Source: an uncultured Collinsella sp.
Lineage (GTDB): Bacteria > Actinomycetota > Coriobacteriia > Coriobacteriales > Coriobacteriaceae
Assembly: GCA_902464565.1 (NCBI GenBank)
Contig: CABQJV010000001.1
Coordinates: 62,001 to 126,000 of the forward strand
Length of the DNA stretch: 64,000 nt
Direction: 5' to 3'
This document shows, in pieces, positions 24,001-32,546 of the stretch. The notes beneath the pieces were generated by a model. That model saw only the letters and a list, made by a program, of their open reading frames with translations, ran no database searches and was not told the origin of the DNA. Numbering within the stretch: position 1 is the stretch's first letter; each line of letters begins with the position of its first letter. Made by a program: the position numbers and the translations under genes.

Positions 24001-25782
24001 ATGACAGACGAGCTGGACCCCCAGACTCAACAGCATATTGATGATTTAGCAGACACCATTGACGACTGCGATACCTCCACCAGCAGCGATGGCAGCATTG
24101 ATGCCGCTGTCGAAAAGGCTCCTGCCACCACGGACGAGGCGGCAGACGCAAATGTCGCCGCAGAGCAAGACAAAGAAGAGCAGCTGGAGCAGCCGGACCC
24201 GAGCGATACTGAGCCCAAGGCTGAGAACGCTCCGCAAGCAACAGGACCCATCGAGGTGTCTTCGGAAGAAGAGCTCGACGCCGTCATGGACTCCATGATG
24301 GATGCCGTCAAAGCGATGAAGGATGCTGTCGCCGATGCCGACGTTGACGCCGAGGAAGAGGAAGCCGCCGAGGCTGCCTCGACGTTTGTGCCCGGCGAGA
24401 CCCCGGTTGCCGACCAGGGCAGCACCATGCCCTCGTTCCTGCAACTCGAGCACCCCACGATCGGCGCCGACGCGGTCGACCCGCACGCAGCGGGCTTTTC
24501 TGTGATCGAAGGCGGCACCGGCAATATCGCCGCGCCGCAGCCTGCCGATACGAATGCCGCCGAGGCCGTACACCCGACCACCTCGCACGCCCCCGCCACG
24601 AGCCGCGACCTGGGGAGCGCCGTCTCAAACACCGCTAACGCCGTGGGCACTTTTATCGCCCAGGGCGCGTCGGCCATGCGCGAGATGAACGCCGCCAAGA
24701 AGGCACTCGCCGATGCCCGCGCCCATTTAGCCGAGCTTGAGCAGCGCATCGCCGACCAGGCAGAGGAGCTCGAGACGCGCCAGGACATCGCAGGCCGCTA
24801 TGATCAGATCATCGCCGACCAGCGCCAGGCAATCGCCACGGCACAAAAGACCGCTGCGGCCGCCGAGATTGACCGCGACGCCCATGCCGCCAAAGCGACT
24901 GAGCTCAAGGGGCAGTTCGAGCAAATGAAGGCAGAGGACGATGCGACCGAGCTCCGCCTGAAGGCTGCACTCGACGCCGTGGAAGCCCGCGAGGCGAGCT
25001 CGCGCGAGACCGGCAACCGCCTCGTTCGTCGACTCGAAGATTCCAAGCGCATCCGCGACAAAGTGAAGGCTGAGCGCGATGCCGGTGTCGCCGCCGCACG
25101 ACAAACCGCCGATGCTACGCGCGCACAGCTCGAGACTTTGCGTCGCGAGTATGCCGAGCTGCAGCGCAACCCTTCGGCAAATCCCGCCAATTACACCGTG
25201 CGCACCAGCGAGTTGTCTATGCAAATCTCCGACGCTGCCGACGCCCTCCGCAAGGCCGAGGAAGACATTCCGCGTGTGACCGCCGATCTTGAGCATTCAC
25301 TTGCCGCCGCCGAGCAGGCCGTCGAGCAGGCACAGGCCCCCATCGCCGACGCTAAACGAGCGCACCAGGCCGTAACGGCTGAGGCAGATGCCGCGCGCGA
25401 CGAGCTGCAGTCCGCAAAAACTGCCGCCGCGACGCGCCAGCGCGAGCTGCGCGAAAAGATCGCCACGCAGGACAAGGCACGCCGCGAGCAAGAGCAGGCC
25501 ATCGCAAACGCCCGGGCAGATGCAGCGCATGCGCAGTCGATTATCGAGCAGGCGACCGAGGTGCACGACCATCCCGAGATCACCGAATCGCTCGCCGGGT
25601 CCTTGGCACGCGACAAGGCCGAGCATACCGAGACCGAGCGCGAAGTTGCCCAACTCGAGGCCACCGAAGACGACGTGCGCAAGCGAACCCGCGACTCACG
25701 CGTCAAATTCACCGGAGCCATCGCCTGCATCATCGCCGTGATTCTGGTGATCATCCTGATCTGGCTGTTCGCGAGCAAGTAA
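24001..25782 (+). CDS. Large coiled-coil, tail-anchored membrane protein
   Basis: A 593-residue protein of unknown function. The first 200 residues are acidic and low in complexity (Asp/Glu/Ala/Thr-rich), so probably disordered. From about residue 215 to 565 it is a nearly continuous Ala/Glu/Arg/Gln coiled coil. The last 26 residues (TGAIACIIAVILVIILIWLFASK) form one membrane helix. The long coil would therefore face the cytoplasm, anchored by its tail. I chose 24001 because AGGAG lies 9 nt upstream; an ATG at 23995 is only 3 nt from it. It is monocistronic, followed by palindrome copy 4. A structural or envelope-associated role is only a guess. Confidence 0.75.
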   Translation: MTDELDPQTQQHIDDLADTIDDCDTSTSSDGSIDAAVEKAPATTDEAADANVAAEQDKEEQLEQPDPSDTEPKAENAPQATGPIEVSSEEELDAVMDSMMDAVKAMKDAVADADVDAEEEEAAEAASTFVPGETPVADQGSTMPSFLQLEHPTIGADAVDPHAAGFSVIEGGTGNIAAPQPADTNAAEAVHPTTSHAPATSRDLGSAVSNTANAVGTFIAQGASAMREMNAAKKALADARAHLAELEQRIADQAEELETRQDIAGRYDQIIADQRQAIATAQKTAAAAEIDRDAHAAKATELKGQFEQMKAEDDATELRLKAALDAVEAREASSRETGNRLVRRLEDSKRIRDKVKAERDAGVAAARQTADATRAQLETLRREYAELQRNPSANPANYTVRTSELSMQISDAADALRKAEEDIPRVTADLEHSLAAAEQAVEQAQAPIADAKRAHQAVTAEADAARDELQSAKTAAATRQRELREKIATQDKARREQEQAIANARADAAHAQSIIEQATEVHDHPEITESLAGSLARDKAEHTETEREVAQLEATEDDVRKRTRDSRVKFTGAIACIIAVILVIILIWLFASK

Positions 25783-25808
25783 ACCCGCTGCCAAAAACGC
25801 CCCAACGC

Positions 25809-25880
25809 AGTTGCGGTGAGATAGTTCCTATCTAGCCCTGAAAAAGGCCAATTCAAGAACTATCTCACCGCAACTTTTTG
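25809..25880 (+). repeat. Palindrome family P, copy 4, with T-run
   Basis: Perfect 19-bp arms (25809-25827, 25857-25875) are followed by TTTTTG on the plus strand. It sits 27 nt after the coiled-coil gene and should act as its terminator. Confidence 0.9.
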
Positions 25881-25892
25881 ATTGGTGCAAGG

Positions 25893-25948
25893 TAGTCATT
25901 GGGGACGTTCTTAAACGACTAGTCATTCAAGAACGTCCCCAATGACTA
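25893..25948. repeat. Perfect 20-bp palindrome, GGGGACGTTCTT family
   Basis: TAGTCATTGGGGACGTTCTT (25893-25912) and its exact complement (25929-25948) flank a 16-nt centre containing GACTAGTC. It is related to the longer palindrome at 22557-22715 and, as there, sits directly before a structured-RNA candidate. Confidence 0.85.
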
Positions 25949-25949
25949 C

Positions 25950-26131
25950 AGCAACAACCACGGCAACGCCAATGTTTTGGCGAAGTCAGCGAAAACGCCC
26001 CTAAGCGAGCAAGGTGACGTGAAAGAGGAGGGCATTGACCTTCTGGTCATGCCCGACGATTGAACGTCAGATTGCCGCTTAGGGGCGTTTGCAGCGTCGG
26101 CCGGTTACGGCGTTTGTAAAACGCCGTAACC
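25950..26131 (+). ncRNA. Candidate structured RNA, copy B
   Basis: This is a homologue of 22720-22902. The main stem is 15 bp (25993-26007 with 26076-26090), the arm is GGGCAT...ATGCCC (26030-26054) with the same bulged T, and the end hairpin is 13 bp (26103-26115, 26119-26131) with the same GTA loop. An upstream GCCA/TGGC hairpin is also present. Many paired positions differ from copy A on both sides of the stem. It abuts the stop codon of the convergent queA gene. Confidence 0.6.
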
Positions 26132-27348
26132 TACTGAATGAGCATTGCGTCGCCAAAGCTGAAGAAGCGGTAGCGCTCCTCGATGGCGGCGGCGTAGGCA
26201 TCCATGATCTGGTCGCGGGAGGCAAGCGCGCTCACGAGCATCATGAGCGTAGAGCGCGGCACGTGGAAGTTCGTGATCAGCGCGTCGACCACGTGATAGG
26301 TCGAGCCGGGCATGAGGTAGAGCTGCGTCGTAGCGTTCTCGCGTACCACGATGTCGCCGCGGCCGAGCGTATCGGCCCCGTCCTCGCGGCCCTCAAAATA
26401 GCGCGCCGTCACAGCCGGATCGGACACCGGCGCGTCCGCGTCAAACGCGCTCTCGAGCGAGCGCACCGCCGTGGTACCGACGGCGATCACGCGATGCCCC
26501 TCGGCCTTAGCCTTATGCACGGCGTCGACCACCTCCTGCGATACGTGGTAGCGCTCGGTGTGCATGACGTGCTGCGTAGGGTCGTCCTCCTCCACCAGAC
26601 GGAAGGTATCGATGCCGACCTCGAGCTCGACAGCGGCAAACTTCGCACCCTTGGCCTCGATAGCGGCCATGAGCTCGGGAGTAAAGTGCAGGCCCGCCGT
26701 AGGAGCGGCAGCCGAGTGCTCCTCCTTCATGGCGTAAACGGTCTGGTACTTCTCGGGGTCGCCCTCGTAATCGGTAATGTAGGGCGGCAGCGGCACGTGA
26801 CCGGCGGCGTGGATGGCCTCGTCGAGCGTGCGCGGCTCGCCGGCAGCATTGCAACCGGCCGGCTCAAAGCGCACCAGACGGCCGCCACGGCTATCGGTGA
26901 CAAAGTCGATGACCTCGGCCGTCAGCACCACGGGCGCGCCCTCGGGCGCATGGGCGCCACCGGCGCGATACTCAATCTGAGCACCGGGCTTCAGACGCTT
27001 GCCCGGCTTGACCAGACACTCCCAAACATGGCCCAGCGGGTCAACATCCTCGCGGCGCTTGAGCAGCAGCGTCTCGACCACGCCACCCGAGCCGGCTTTG
27101 CGACCAATCAGGCGGGCCGGCATCACGCGCGTCTTGTTGATGACGAGCACATCGCCCGGCTCGATATAGTCGATGATGTCGCGGAAGATGCGGTGCTCAA
27201 CGGTACCGCCGTGCTCCAGCGGCGTTCCCGCCTCGGAGCCCTTGCGATCCACCACCAGCAGGCGGCAGGAGTCGCGCGGATCGGCAGGAGCCTGGGCGAT
27301 CAGTTCCTCAGGAAGGTTGTAGTCAAAATCATCGGTACGCATAGACAC
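26131..27348 (-). CDS. queA: S-adenosylmethionine:tRNA ribosyltransferase-isomerase
   Basis: QueA moves the ribose of SAM onto preQ1-34 in tRNA, making epoxyqueuosine. At 405 residues it is longer than the usual 340-360, with inserts around residues 165-180 and 310-330. Family blocks are DFDYNLPEELIAQ, DVLVINKTRVMPARL, SAAAPTAGLHFT, ELEVGIDTFR, ERYHVS, GTTAVRSLES and NFHVPRSTLMMLV. The start is GTG at 27348, with AAGGAG 8 nt upstream; an ATG two codons later is possible. It follows queH by 64 nt on the same strand, so the two likely form an operon. Confidence 0.94.
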   Translation of the reverse strand: MSMRTDDFDYNLPEELIAQAPADPRDSCRLLVVDRKGSEAGTPLEHGGTVEHRIFRDIIDYIEPGDVLVINKTRVMPARLIGRKAGSGGVVETLLLKRREDVDPLGHVWECLVKPGKRLKPGAQIEYRAGGAHAPEGAPVVLTAEVIDFVTDSRGGRLVRFEPAGCNAAGEPRTLDEAIHAAGHVPLPPYITDYEGDPEKYQTVYAMKEEHSAAAPTAGLHFTPELMAAIEAKGAKFAAVELEVGIDTFRLVEEDDPTQHVMHTERYHVSQEVVDAVHKAKAEGHRVIAVGTTAVRSLESAFDADAPVSDPAVTARYFEGREDGADTLGRGDIVVRENATTQLYLMPGSTYHVVDALITNFHVPRSTLMMLVSALASRDQIMDAYAAAIEERYRFFSFGDAMLIQ

Positions 27349-27412
27349 GTCGGATACTCCTTATATAGATAAAGTCCGCTCTACATCCTAGCAGGCCGCC
27401 AGCCCAAAAGAA

Positions 27413-27988
27413 CTACTTTTTGGCGGCTTTGCGCTCGTCGCGGATGCGAGCGCGGTCCATGGCCGCCTCGACAGCAGAGAAGCGGCAACCACAGTAGTTC
27501 TGCCGATACATGCCCAGCTCGCGCGAACGGCGTGTCGCTTCGGGGTAATACGGGCGAAAATCGCGAATGACCGGAGTGAGGCCGCGGGCGGCAGCCAGAC
27601 GCTCCAACACGTCATTACAGGTATCGAACAGCTGATACGGCGAGACGGCGAGCGTCGTGCCCACATATTCGAACCCGCGCTCCTGGGCCACACGGCATGC
27701 CTCGGCCAGACGCAGGGCATAGCACGCACGACAGCGGCGGGGTCGATCGGCGCCCAGCGGGGCCACACCGGCCTCCCAGCGATCGCGGTCCTCCCCCGCC
27801 TCGATGAGCTCAATGTCGCCGTCGGCACACCACCGGCGCAGCTCGTCCAGGCGGCGCCGCCATTCATCGCGCGGCTGAATATTGGGGTTGGTCCAGCAAA
27901 TCGTGGGCTCAAACCCTTCCTCGCGCAGCAGGCGGACCGGCTCAAGCGAGCACGGCGCACAGCAAGCATGCAGCAGCAACGGCTTCAT
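27413..27988 (-). CDS. queH: Epoxyqueuosine reductase QueH
   Basis: A 191-residue member of the former DUF208 family that reduces epoxyqueuosine to queuosine in tRNA, the non-homologous replacement of QueG. Cysteines that ligand the Fe-S cluster and second metal appear in HACCAPCS (residues 7-14), RCRACYALRL (about 89) and NYCGC (about 167). I chose the ATG at 27988, where GAGGAG lies 6 nt upstream. Its role fits the neighbouring queA and the tgt gene nearby. Confidence 0.93.
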   Translation of the reverse strand: MKPLLLHACCAPCSLEPVRLLREEGFEPTICWTNPNIQPRDEWRRRLDELRRWCADGDIELIEAGEDRDRWEAGVAPLGADRPRRCRACYALRLAEACRVAQERGFEYVGTTLAVSPYQLFDTCNDVLERLAAARGLTPVIRDFRPYYPEATRRSRELGMYRQNYCGCRFSAVEAAMDRARIRDERKAAKK

Positions 27989-28052
27989 CAACATCTCCTC
28001 TCCCACAATGATTTTTTAATCCCCATCCCAGAAAAATCATCCCAAAAAAAGA

Positions 28053-28622
28053 CTACCTTGCGAAAAAGCGCACGCCAAAGGACGTGTCCTCGCAGGCGAC
28101 AATGCGACGGTCGCGCAGAATGGTTCGCACGTAATACCAATCGCCCACACAGCCCGACAAATGCAGACCAGCCGCCAGGTAGCACAGCAGCGGATAGCCC
28201 GAGAGCGCAAACCCTAGGGTAAACGCCGCCGTCACAACAACCGTCGGCGCCAGGCAAACCACCACGTACCGCCGGCGCGAATACACCACGCCCTCGGCGC
28301 AGGCGTAAATCATGCAGGTTTCGAGATTTGCCCCAAAGGTCACCCGAGCACCGGCGGGCGCAAACAGCTTAAAGAACACCGCATGCACCAGCTCGTGCAC
28401 GGCAAATGACGCCGCCGAAACCGCAGTCAAACCGACTATCCAGCCCAAAACGGCCGTCCAACCGCCCGCGTCAGCCGCATCCAAGTCCGCGGGCCCACCC
28501 AGCAGCATAAACACCGGCACCAGGCACACGGCAAATGCGCCGAGCACGGCCATCCCCCACACAAAGCAGGCGTGCAGAAAATCCTCGTCCTCAAACGCAT
28601 GTATGTTGGAAATCTCATTCAT
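28053..28622 (-). CDS. DUF3267-type membrane zinc protease-like protein
   Basis: A 189-residue integral membrane protein. Four or so hydrophobic segments are visible, and AASFAVHELVHAVFFKLFAP (about residue 75) carries an HExxH zinc motif within a helix, as in DUF3267 and other intramembrane or membrane-embedded metalloproteases. A second cluster, LAPTVVVTAAF, matches the NPxxP-like region of these families. Function and substrate are unknown. It lies upstream of queH on the same strand with 64 nt between them. Confidence 0.7.
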   Translation of the reverse strand: MNEISNIHAFEDEDFLHACFVWGMAVLGAFAVCLVPVFMLLGGPADLDAADAGGWTAVLGWIVGLTAVSAASFAVHELVHAVFFKLFAPAGARVTFGANLETCMIYACAEGVVYSRRRYVVVCLAPTVVVTAAFTLGFALSGYPLLCYLAAGLHLSGCVGDWYYVRTILRDRRIVACEDTSFGVRFFAR

Positions 28623-28754
28623 AGCATCTTAGGATAGCGCCCCTGCCACGTACCCGTCCGCATGTGCGATAATGTCGAACGATATGCACGAATTGACCAC
28701 CGCGTCGCCAGGCCTTGCGCCCGGCCGCGCCCTTACTATATGCGAAGGAGTCCC

Positions 28755-30905
28755 ATGGCATCCAAATACTCCATGAACGACCGTCCCAGCTGGCCTCGCC
28801 GCGCCATCGTTACCGCCGGCGAGCCCTACGGCAACAAGGGCCTTCACTTTGGCCACGTCGGCGGCGTCTTTGTCCCGGCCGACTTCTTCGCCCGCTTCCT
28901 GCGCGACCGCCTGGGCCGCGAGAATGTCATCTTCACCTCGGGAACCGACTGCTACGGATCGCCCATCATGGAGAGCTACCGCAAGCTCAAGGAGAACGAG
29001 GGCTACGACAAGTCCATTAGCGAGTACGTCGAGTCCAACCACTCCCGCCAGGCCGCGACCCTCAACAACTACAACATCAGCTGCGATATCTATGGCGGCT
29101 CGGGCCTTGAGCCGGCGGCCCAGATCCACAACGAGGTGACCGCCGAGATTATCGAACGTCTGCACGAGCAGGGCACCATCTCCAAGCGCTCCACGCTGCA
29201 GTTCTACGATGCCAAGGCCGGCACGTTCCTCAACGGTCGCCAGGTCATCGGCCGCTGCCCCATCCAAGGTTGCAAGTCCGAGAAGGCTTACGCCGACGAG
29301 TGTGACCTGGGTCACCAGTTTGAGCCCGAGGAGCTCATCGCGCCTAAGAGCCAGCTCACCGGCGAGGTGCCCGAGCTGCGCCCGGTCGACAACCTCTACT
29401 TCGACCTGCCGGCCTACCTCGACTTTATGAAGACCTATACCGCCAAGCTCGCCCAGAACCCGCAGGTTCGTTCCGTGGTCTCCAAGACCATGGAGGAGTG
29501 GCTGCTGCCGGCTCAGCTCTACATCCAGAACAAGTTCCGCGAGGCCTTCGATGCCGTCGAAGATCAGCTTCCCGAGCACACCGTCCTGGAGCCCGAGGGC
29601 AACAAGAGCAGCTTTACCGTCACCTTCCCCAGCTGGAAGGAGCGCGACGATGCCCACGCGGTGCTCGCCAACGGCGGCGTGCGTTTCCGCAGCGGCAAGG
29701 CGCTCGTGCCCTTCCGCATCACCGGCAACATCGACTGGGGCGTTCCGGTGCCCGAGGTCGATGGCGTCTCCGACGTCACCTGCTGGTGCTGGCCCGAGAG
29801 CCTGTGGGCGCCCATCAGCTATACGCGTACCGTGCTCGCACGCGATGCCAAGGCCGCCGGCGTGACCGAGGGCGTCGCCGCCCAGGATGCCGCCCTCATG
29901 GGCGAGCCCGCCGCCGATTCCACGCAGGTACCCGCTCCCACCTACCAGCACAGCTCGCTCGACTGGCGCGACTGGTGGTGCTCTGACGACGCTCAGATCT
30001 ACCAGTTCATCGGTCAGGACAACATCTATTTCTACTGCATCGCTCAGACCGCCATGTGGGAGGCCCTGGGTTGGGACCTTACGCAGAGCACCGTCAGCGC
30101 CTGCTATCACCTGCTCTACATGGGCAAAAAAGCCAGCTCGTCCTCGCAGACGCCTCCCCCGCCGGCAGACGACCTGCTCAACCACTACACCTGCGAGCAG
30201 ATGCGCGCGCACTGGCTGTCGCTCGGCCTGTCCGAAAAGCCGGTGAGCTTTAGCCCCAAGGCATACGACACGCGCGTGACCGGCAAGGACAAGGACGGCA
30301 ACGAGGTACGCGCCTGCGACGACAAGCGCGTCATCGATCCGGCCCTTAAGGAGAGCGCCCTTTTGACCGGCGTCTTCAACCGCCTGGCCCGCAGCTGCTT
30401 CTACGGCGTCGCCATCAAGGAGGGCGACGAGAGCCCCTATCGCAACGGTTGCATCCCCGCCGGTGCCGCTTCTGACACCGTGGTCGAAGCCGCCCAGCAG
30501 GCAGCCCTCGCCTTTGAGCAGGCCATGTACAAGTTCGAGACGCACCGAGCGCTCGCCATGTGCGACGACTACCTGCGCGCCGCCAACAAGCACTGGAGCG
30601 ACGCCTCCAAGGCCGCCAACAAGCTCGAGGGCGAGCCGGCCAACGCCGCCATGACGCAGGCCCTCGTCGACGCCTTTACCGAGCTGCGCGTAGCGACCGT
30701 CCTGATGCACGGTATTGTGCCGACCGGCTGCGAGCTCATCTGCGAGTACTTCGACGTCGATCCGGTCGCCTTCTTTAGCTGGGACAACATCTTTGCCTCC
30801 ACGGACGAGTTCGTGGAGAGCCTGGGCGAGAAGCCCGGCGAGCACCGCGTGAAGCCGCTGCCCCCGCGCTTCGACTTCTTCAGCAAGCACGAGAGCCAGT
30901 ACTAG
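28755..30905 (+). CDS. metG: Methionyl-tRNA synthetase
   Basis: A 716-residue class I aminoacyl-tRNA synthetase. The HIGH motif reads HFGH (GLHFGHVGG, near residue 31). The zinc/connective region contains CPIQGC and CDLGH. WCWPESLWAPISY and the DNIYFYCI block are typical of MetRS. The KMSKS loop is replaced by KKASSSSQ (about residue 456), a divergent but recognisable variant. The C terminus is an alpha-helical anticodon-binding domain without the EMAP-type extension. The start at 28755 has AAGGAG upstream. Substrate assignment as Met rests on family resemblance. Confidence 0.85.
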   Translation: MASKYSMNDRPSWPRRAIVTAGEPYGNKGLHFGHVGGVFVPADFFARFLRDRLGRENVIFTSGTDCYGSPIMESYRKLKENEGYDKSISEYVESNHSRQAATLNNYNISCDIYGGSGLEPAAQIHNEVTAEIIERLHEQGTISKRSTLQFYDAKAGTFLNGRQVIGRCPIQGCKSEKAYADECDLGHQFEPEELIAPKSQLTGEVPELRPVDNLYFDLPAYLDFMKTYTAKLAQNPQVRSVVSKTMEEWLLPAQLYIQNKFREAFDAVEDQLPEHTVLEPEGNKSSFTVTFPSWKERDDAHAVLANGGVRFRSGKALVPFRITGNIDWGVPVPEVDGVSDVTCWCWPESLWAPISYTRTVLARDAKAAGVTEGVAAQDAALMGEPAADSTQVPAPTYQHSSLDWRDWWCSDDAQIYQFIGQDNIYFYCIAQTAMWEALGWDLTQSTVSACYHLLYMGKKASSSSQTPPPPADDLLNHYTCEQMRAHWLSLGLSEKPVSFSPKAYDTRVTGKDKDGNEVRACDDKRVIDPALKESALLTGVFNRLARSCFYGVAIKEGDESPYRNGCIPAGAASDTVVEAAQQAALAFEQAMYKFETHRALAMCDDYLRAANKHWSDASKAANKLEGEPANAAMTQALVDAFTELRVATVLMHGIVPTGCELICEYFDVDPVAFFSWDNIFASTDEFVESLGEKPGEHRVKPLPPRFDFFSKHESQY

Positions 30906-30922
30906 GCCAACGCCAAGGCAGA

Positions 30923-31031
30923 GTAGTCAATTTGGGACGGGGCTATTTTAGCTACCCCGTCCCAAATTTAACTGCAACGCCTGCCGAAACGGACGGGTAG
31001 CTAAAATAGCCCCGTCCCAAATTGACTACTT
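30923..31031. repeat. 109-nt palindrome with competing hairpins
   Basis: Perfect 36-bp arms (30923-30958, 30996-31031) carry GGGACGGGGCTATTTTAGCT. The left arm with its flank can also fold alone (TTTGGGACGGGG with CCCCGTCCCAAA, loop CTATTTTAGCTA), and the right arm can form a similar short hairpin. It sits 17 nt after metG and directly before the methyltransferase gene. Confidence 0.85.
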
Positions 31032-31056
31032 TTAATGGAATGGGAAGGAAAGACGG

Positions 31057-32160
31057 ATGTCCAAGCCGCGTCGTCGTAAGCAGAAAAAGCAGGTCAAAGC
31101 CGAGCTCAAGCTCAGGCAGTTTGCTGCTACCGAGCTTTCCGACCAGCTTGCCGCCCTTCCCTGCGCCACCGACCTGCCGCGCTTTATGGTCGACACGGTC
31201 GCCGGCGCCTATGCACCCGCCGATGCCGAGCTCATGATCGAAGGCTTTGGCGCTGCGGCCACGCGCCCAGTCACACTGCGCGCCAACACGCTCAAGGCGA
31301 CCGCCGAAGACATCGCTGCCGCACTCGACGAGGCCGGCATCGCACACCAAACCGTTACCTGGTACCGGGATGCCTTCATCCTGCCCGAGGCCCAGGTTTC
31401 CGACCTATGGGACCTCGACATCTACCGTGACGGCAAAATCTACTTGCAAAGCCTGTCGTCCATGATGCCGCCGTTGGTCCTGGGCGCTCAAGCCGGCGAG
31501 GACATCCTGGACATGTGCGCAGCCCCTGGCGGCAAGACGACGCAGATTGCCGCCCTCACGCAGGGACAGGCGCACCTCACGGCCTGCGAGATGAGCATTC
31601 CCCGCGCCGAAAAGCTCGAATCAAACCTCCATCGCCAGGGCGCCAAAAACGTGCCCGTCATGCGTATCGACGCACGCGAGCTCGACGAATTCTTCCGCTT
31701 TGACCGTATCCTGCTCGACGCCCCCTGCACCGGCACGGGCACCGTCATCAGCGGCAACGAAAAGAGCCTGCGCGGCCTGACCGAGCAGCTGCTTGACAAG
31801 TGCGCCCGCTCGCAGCGCGCACTTCTGGACCGCGCCATGGGCGCCCTCAAGCCGGGCGGCACGCTCGTCTATTCCACTTGTTCGATTATGCCGCAGGAAA
31901 ACGAGGACGCCCTGCAAGAGGCCCTCGACAAGCATATGGACTGCGAGCTCATCCCCCTCGACGGCACGCCGAGCGAAAGTGAAACGCGCCGCGCCCAGGA
32001 AGCTGGCGAAGAGCCACGCGTCGAGGGCAACGCCCTCACCGAGGCCATCGCTGCCGGCCATGTCTCGGCCGTCGTCAACGGTATGCCCGGTACGCTGACC
32101 ATTCCGCCTAGCCGCGACTTTGAGGGCTTCTACATCGCCCTGATCCGAAAACGCAGCTAG
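31057..32160 (+). CDS. NOL1/NOP2/Sun-family RNA m5C methyltransferase
   Basis: A 367-residue SAM-dependent enzyme. The SAM-binding motif is DMCAAPGGKTTQIAAL (about residue 148), followed by the catalytic ILLDAPCTGTGT (Cys in the DAPC motif) and VYSTCSIMPQENE (second Cys), the pair used by RNA cytosine-5 methyltransferases. The basic N-terminal tail (SKPRRRKQKKQ) may bind RNA. The order of domains resembles RsmB/RsmF-like rRNA methyltransferases, without the extra PUA domain. GGAAGGAAAG precedes the ATG. The palindrome at 30923-31031 separates it from metG. Confidence 0.88.
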   Translation: MSKPRRRKQKKQVKAELKLRQFAATELSDQLAALPCATDLPRFMVDTVAGAYAPADAELMIEGFGAAATRPVTLRANTLKATAEDIAAALDEAGIAHQTVTWYRDAFILPEAQVSDLWDLDIYRDGKIYLQSLSSMMPPLVLGAQAGEDILDMCAAPGGKTTQIAALTQGQAHLTACEMSIPRAEKLESNLHRQGAKNVPVMRIDARELDEFFRFDRILLDAPCTGTGTVISGNEKSLRGLTEQLLDKCARSQRALLDRAMGALKPGGTLVYSTCSIMPQENEDALQEALDKHMDCELIPLDGTPSESETRRAQEAGEEPRVEGNALTEAIAAGHVSAVVNGMPGTLTIPPSRDFEGFYIALIRKRS

Positions 32161-32198
32161 CGCACGGATTCAAAACTCAACAAACTATCTCCGTGCGC
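32160..32198. terminator. Hairpin between converging genes
   Basis: GCGCACGGA (32160-32168) pairs with TCCGTGCGC (32190-32198). The left arm begins at the last base of the methyltransferase stop codon and the right arm lies in the last codons of the 56-residue gene, so it may serve both strands. No T-run is present. Confidence 0.5.
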
Positions 32199-32355
32199 GC
32201 TTGTCCTGCTGGTCACGGTGCTGCTTAAGTGCCTCGCGTTCCTTGCGCTCGGCTCTTTTGCCCTTAATGGCCGTGACCACCAAGTAGATGATCGCGGCGG
32301 CAACGATTGCGCCCACACATAGGCCAATCGAGCCCAACATTGCTGTGAAATCCAT
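32185..32355 (-). CDS. Small single-helix membrane protein, 56 aa
   Basis: A short ORF with a good ribosome site (GAGAGGTG 8 nt before the ATG). The protein begins MDFTAMLGSI, has one hydrophobic helix (residues 7-30: about 22 nonpolar residues), and ends in a highly charged tail rich in Lys, Arg, Glu and Gln (KGKRAERKEREALKQ). This is the usual layout of small membrane proteins of the DUF-type that modulate transporters or envelope enzymes. I do not recognise the family. It is convergent with the methyltransferase gene. Confidence 0.6.
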   Translation of the reverse strand: MDFTAMLGSIGLCVGAIVAAAIIYLVVTAIKGKRAERKEREALKQHRDQQDKRARR

Positions 32356-32546
32356 ACCGCGTCACCTCTCTTTTAAACGGGACATTCAAGATAGCACCTC
32401 AATACCCGCCACCACAGCTCCTTCACGTTCGCCGGTCCTTCGGTCTAACGGATGGCGCGGCGGGGAAAAATCAACTCGTCAAACGATTTAGCAAGCACAA
32501 CGCTGTCGGCACCCCGCCGGCCACCATCGCATAGAATCGAGCCCCC

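Noticed and set aside
12709..25880. CRISPR array made of the repeated palindromes
   Set aside because: The copies are kilobases apart, one per gap, with paired arm changes; there are no regularly spaced units and no cas genes.
27361..27412. preQ1 riboswitch before queA or queH
   Set aside because: The leaders are too short and lack the preQ1 core; the genes look like a plain operon.
28629..30890. 753-codon minus-strand frame opposite metG
   Set aside because: It is a shadow of a clear MetRS gene, with biased composition (Val, Gly, Leu-rich) and no motifs.
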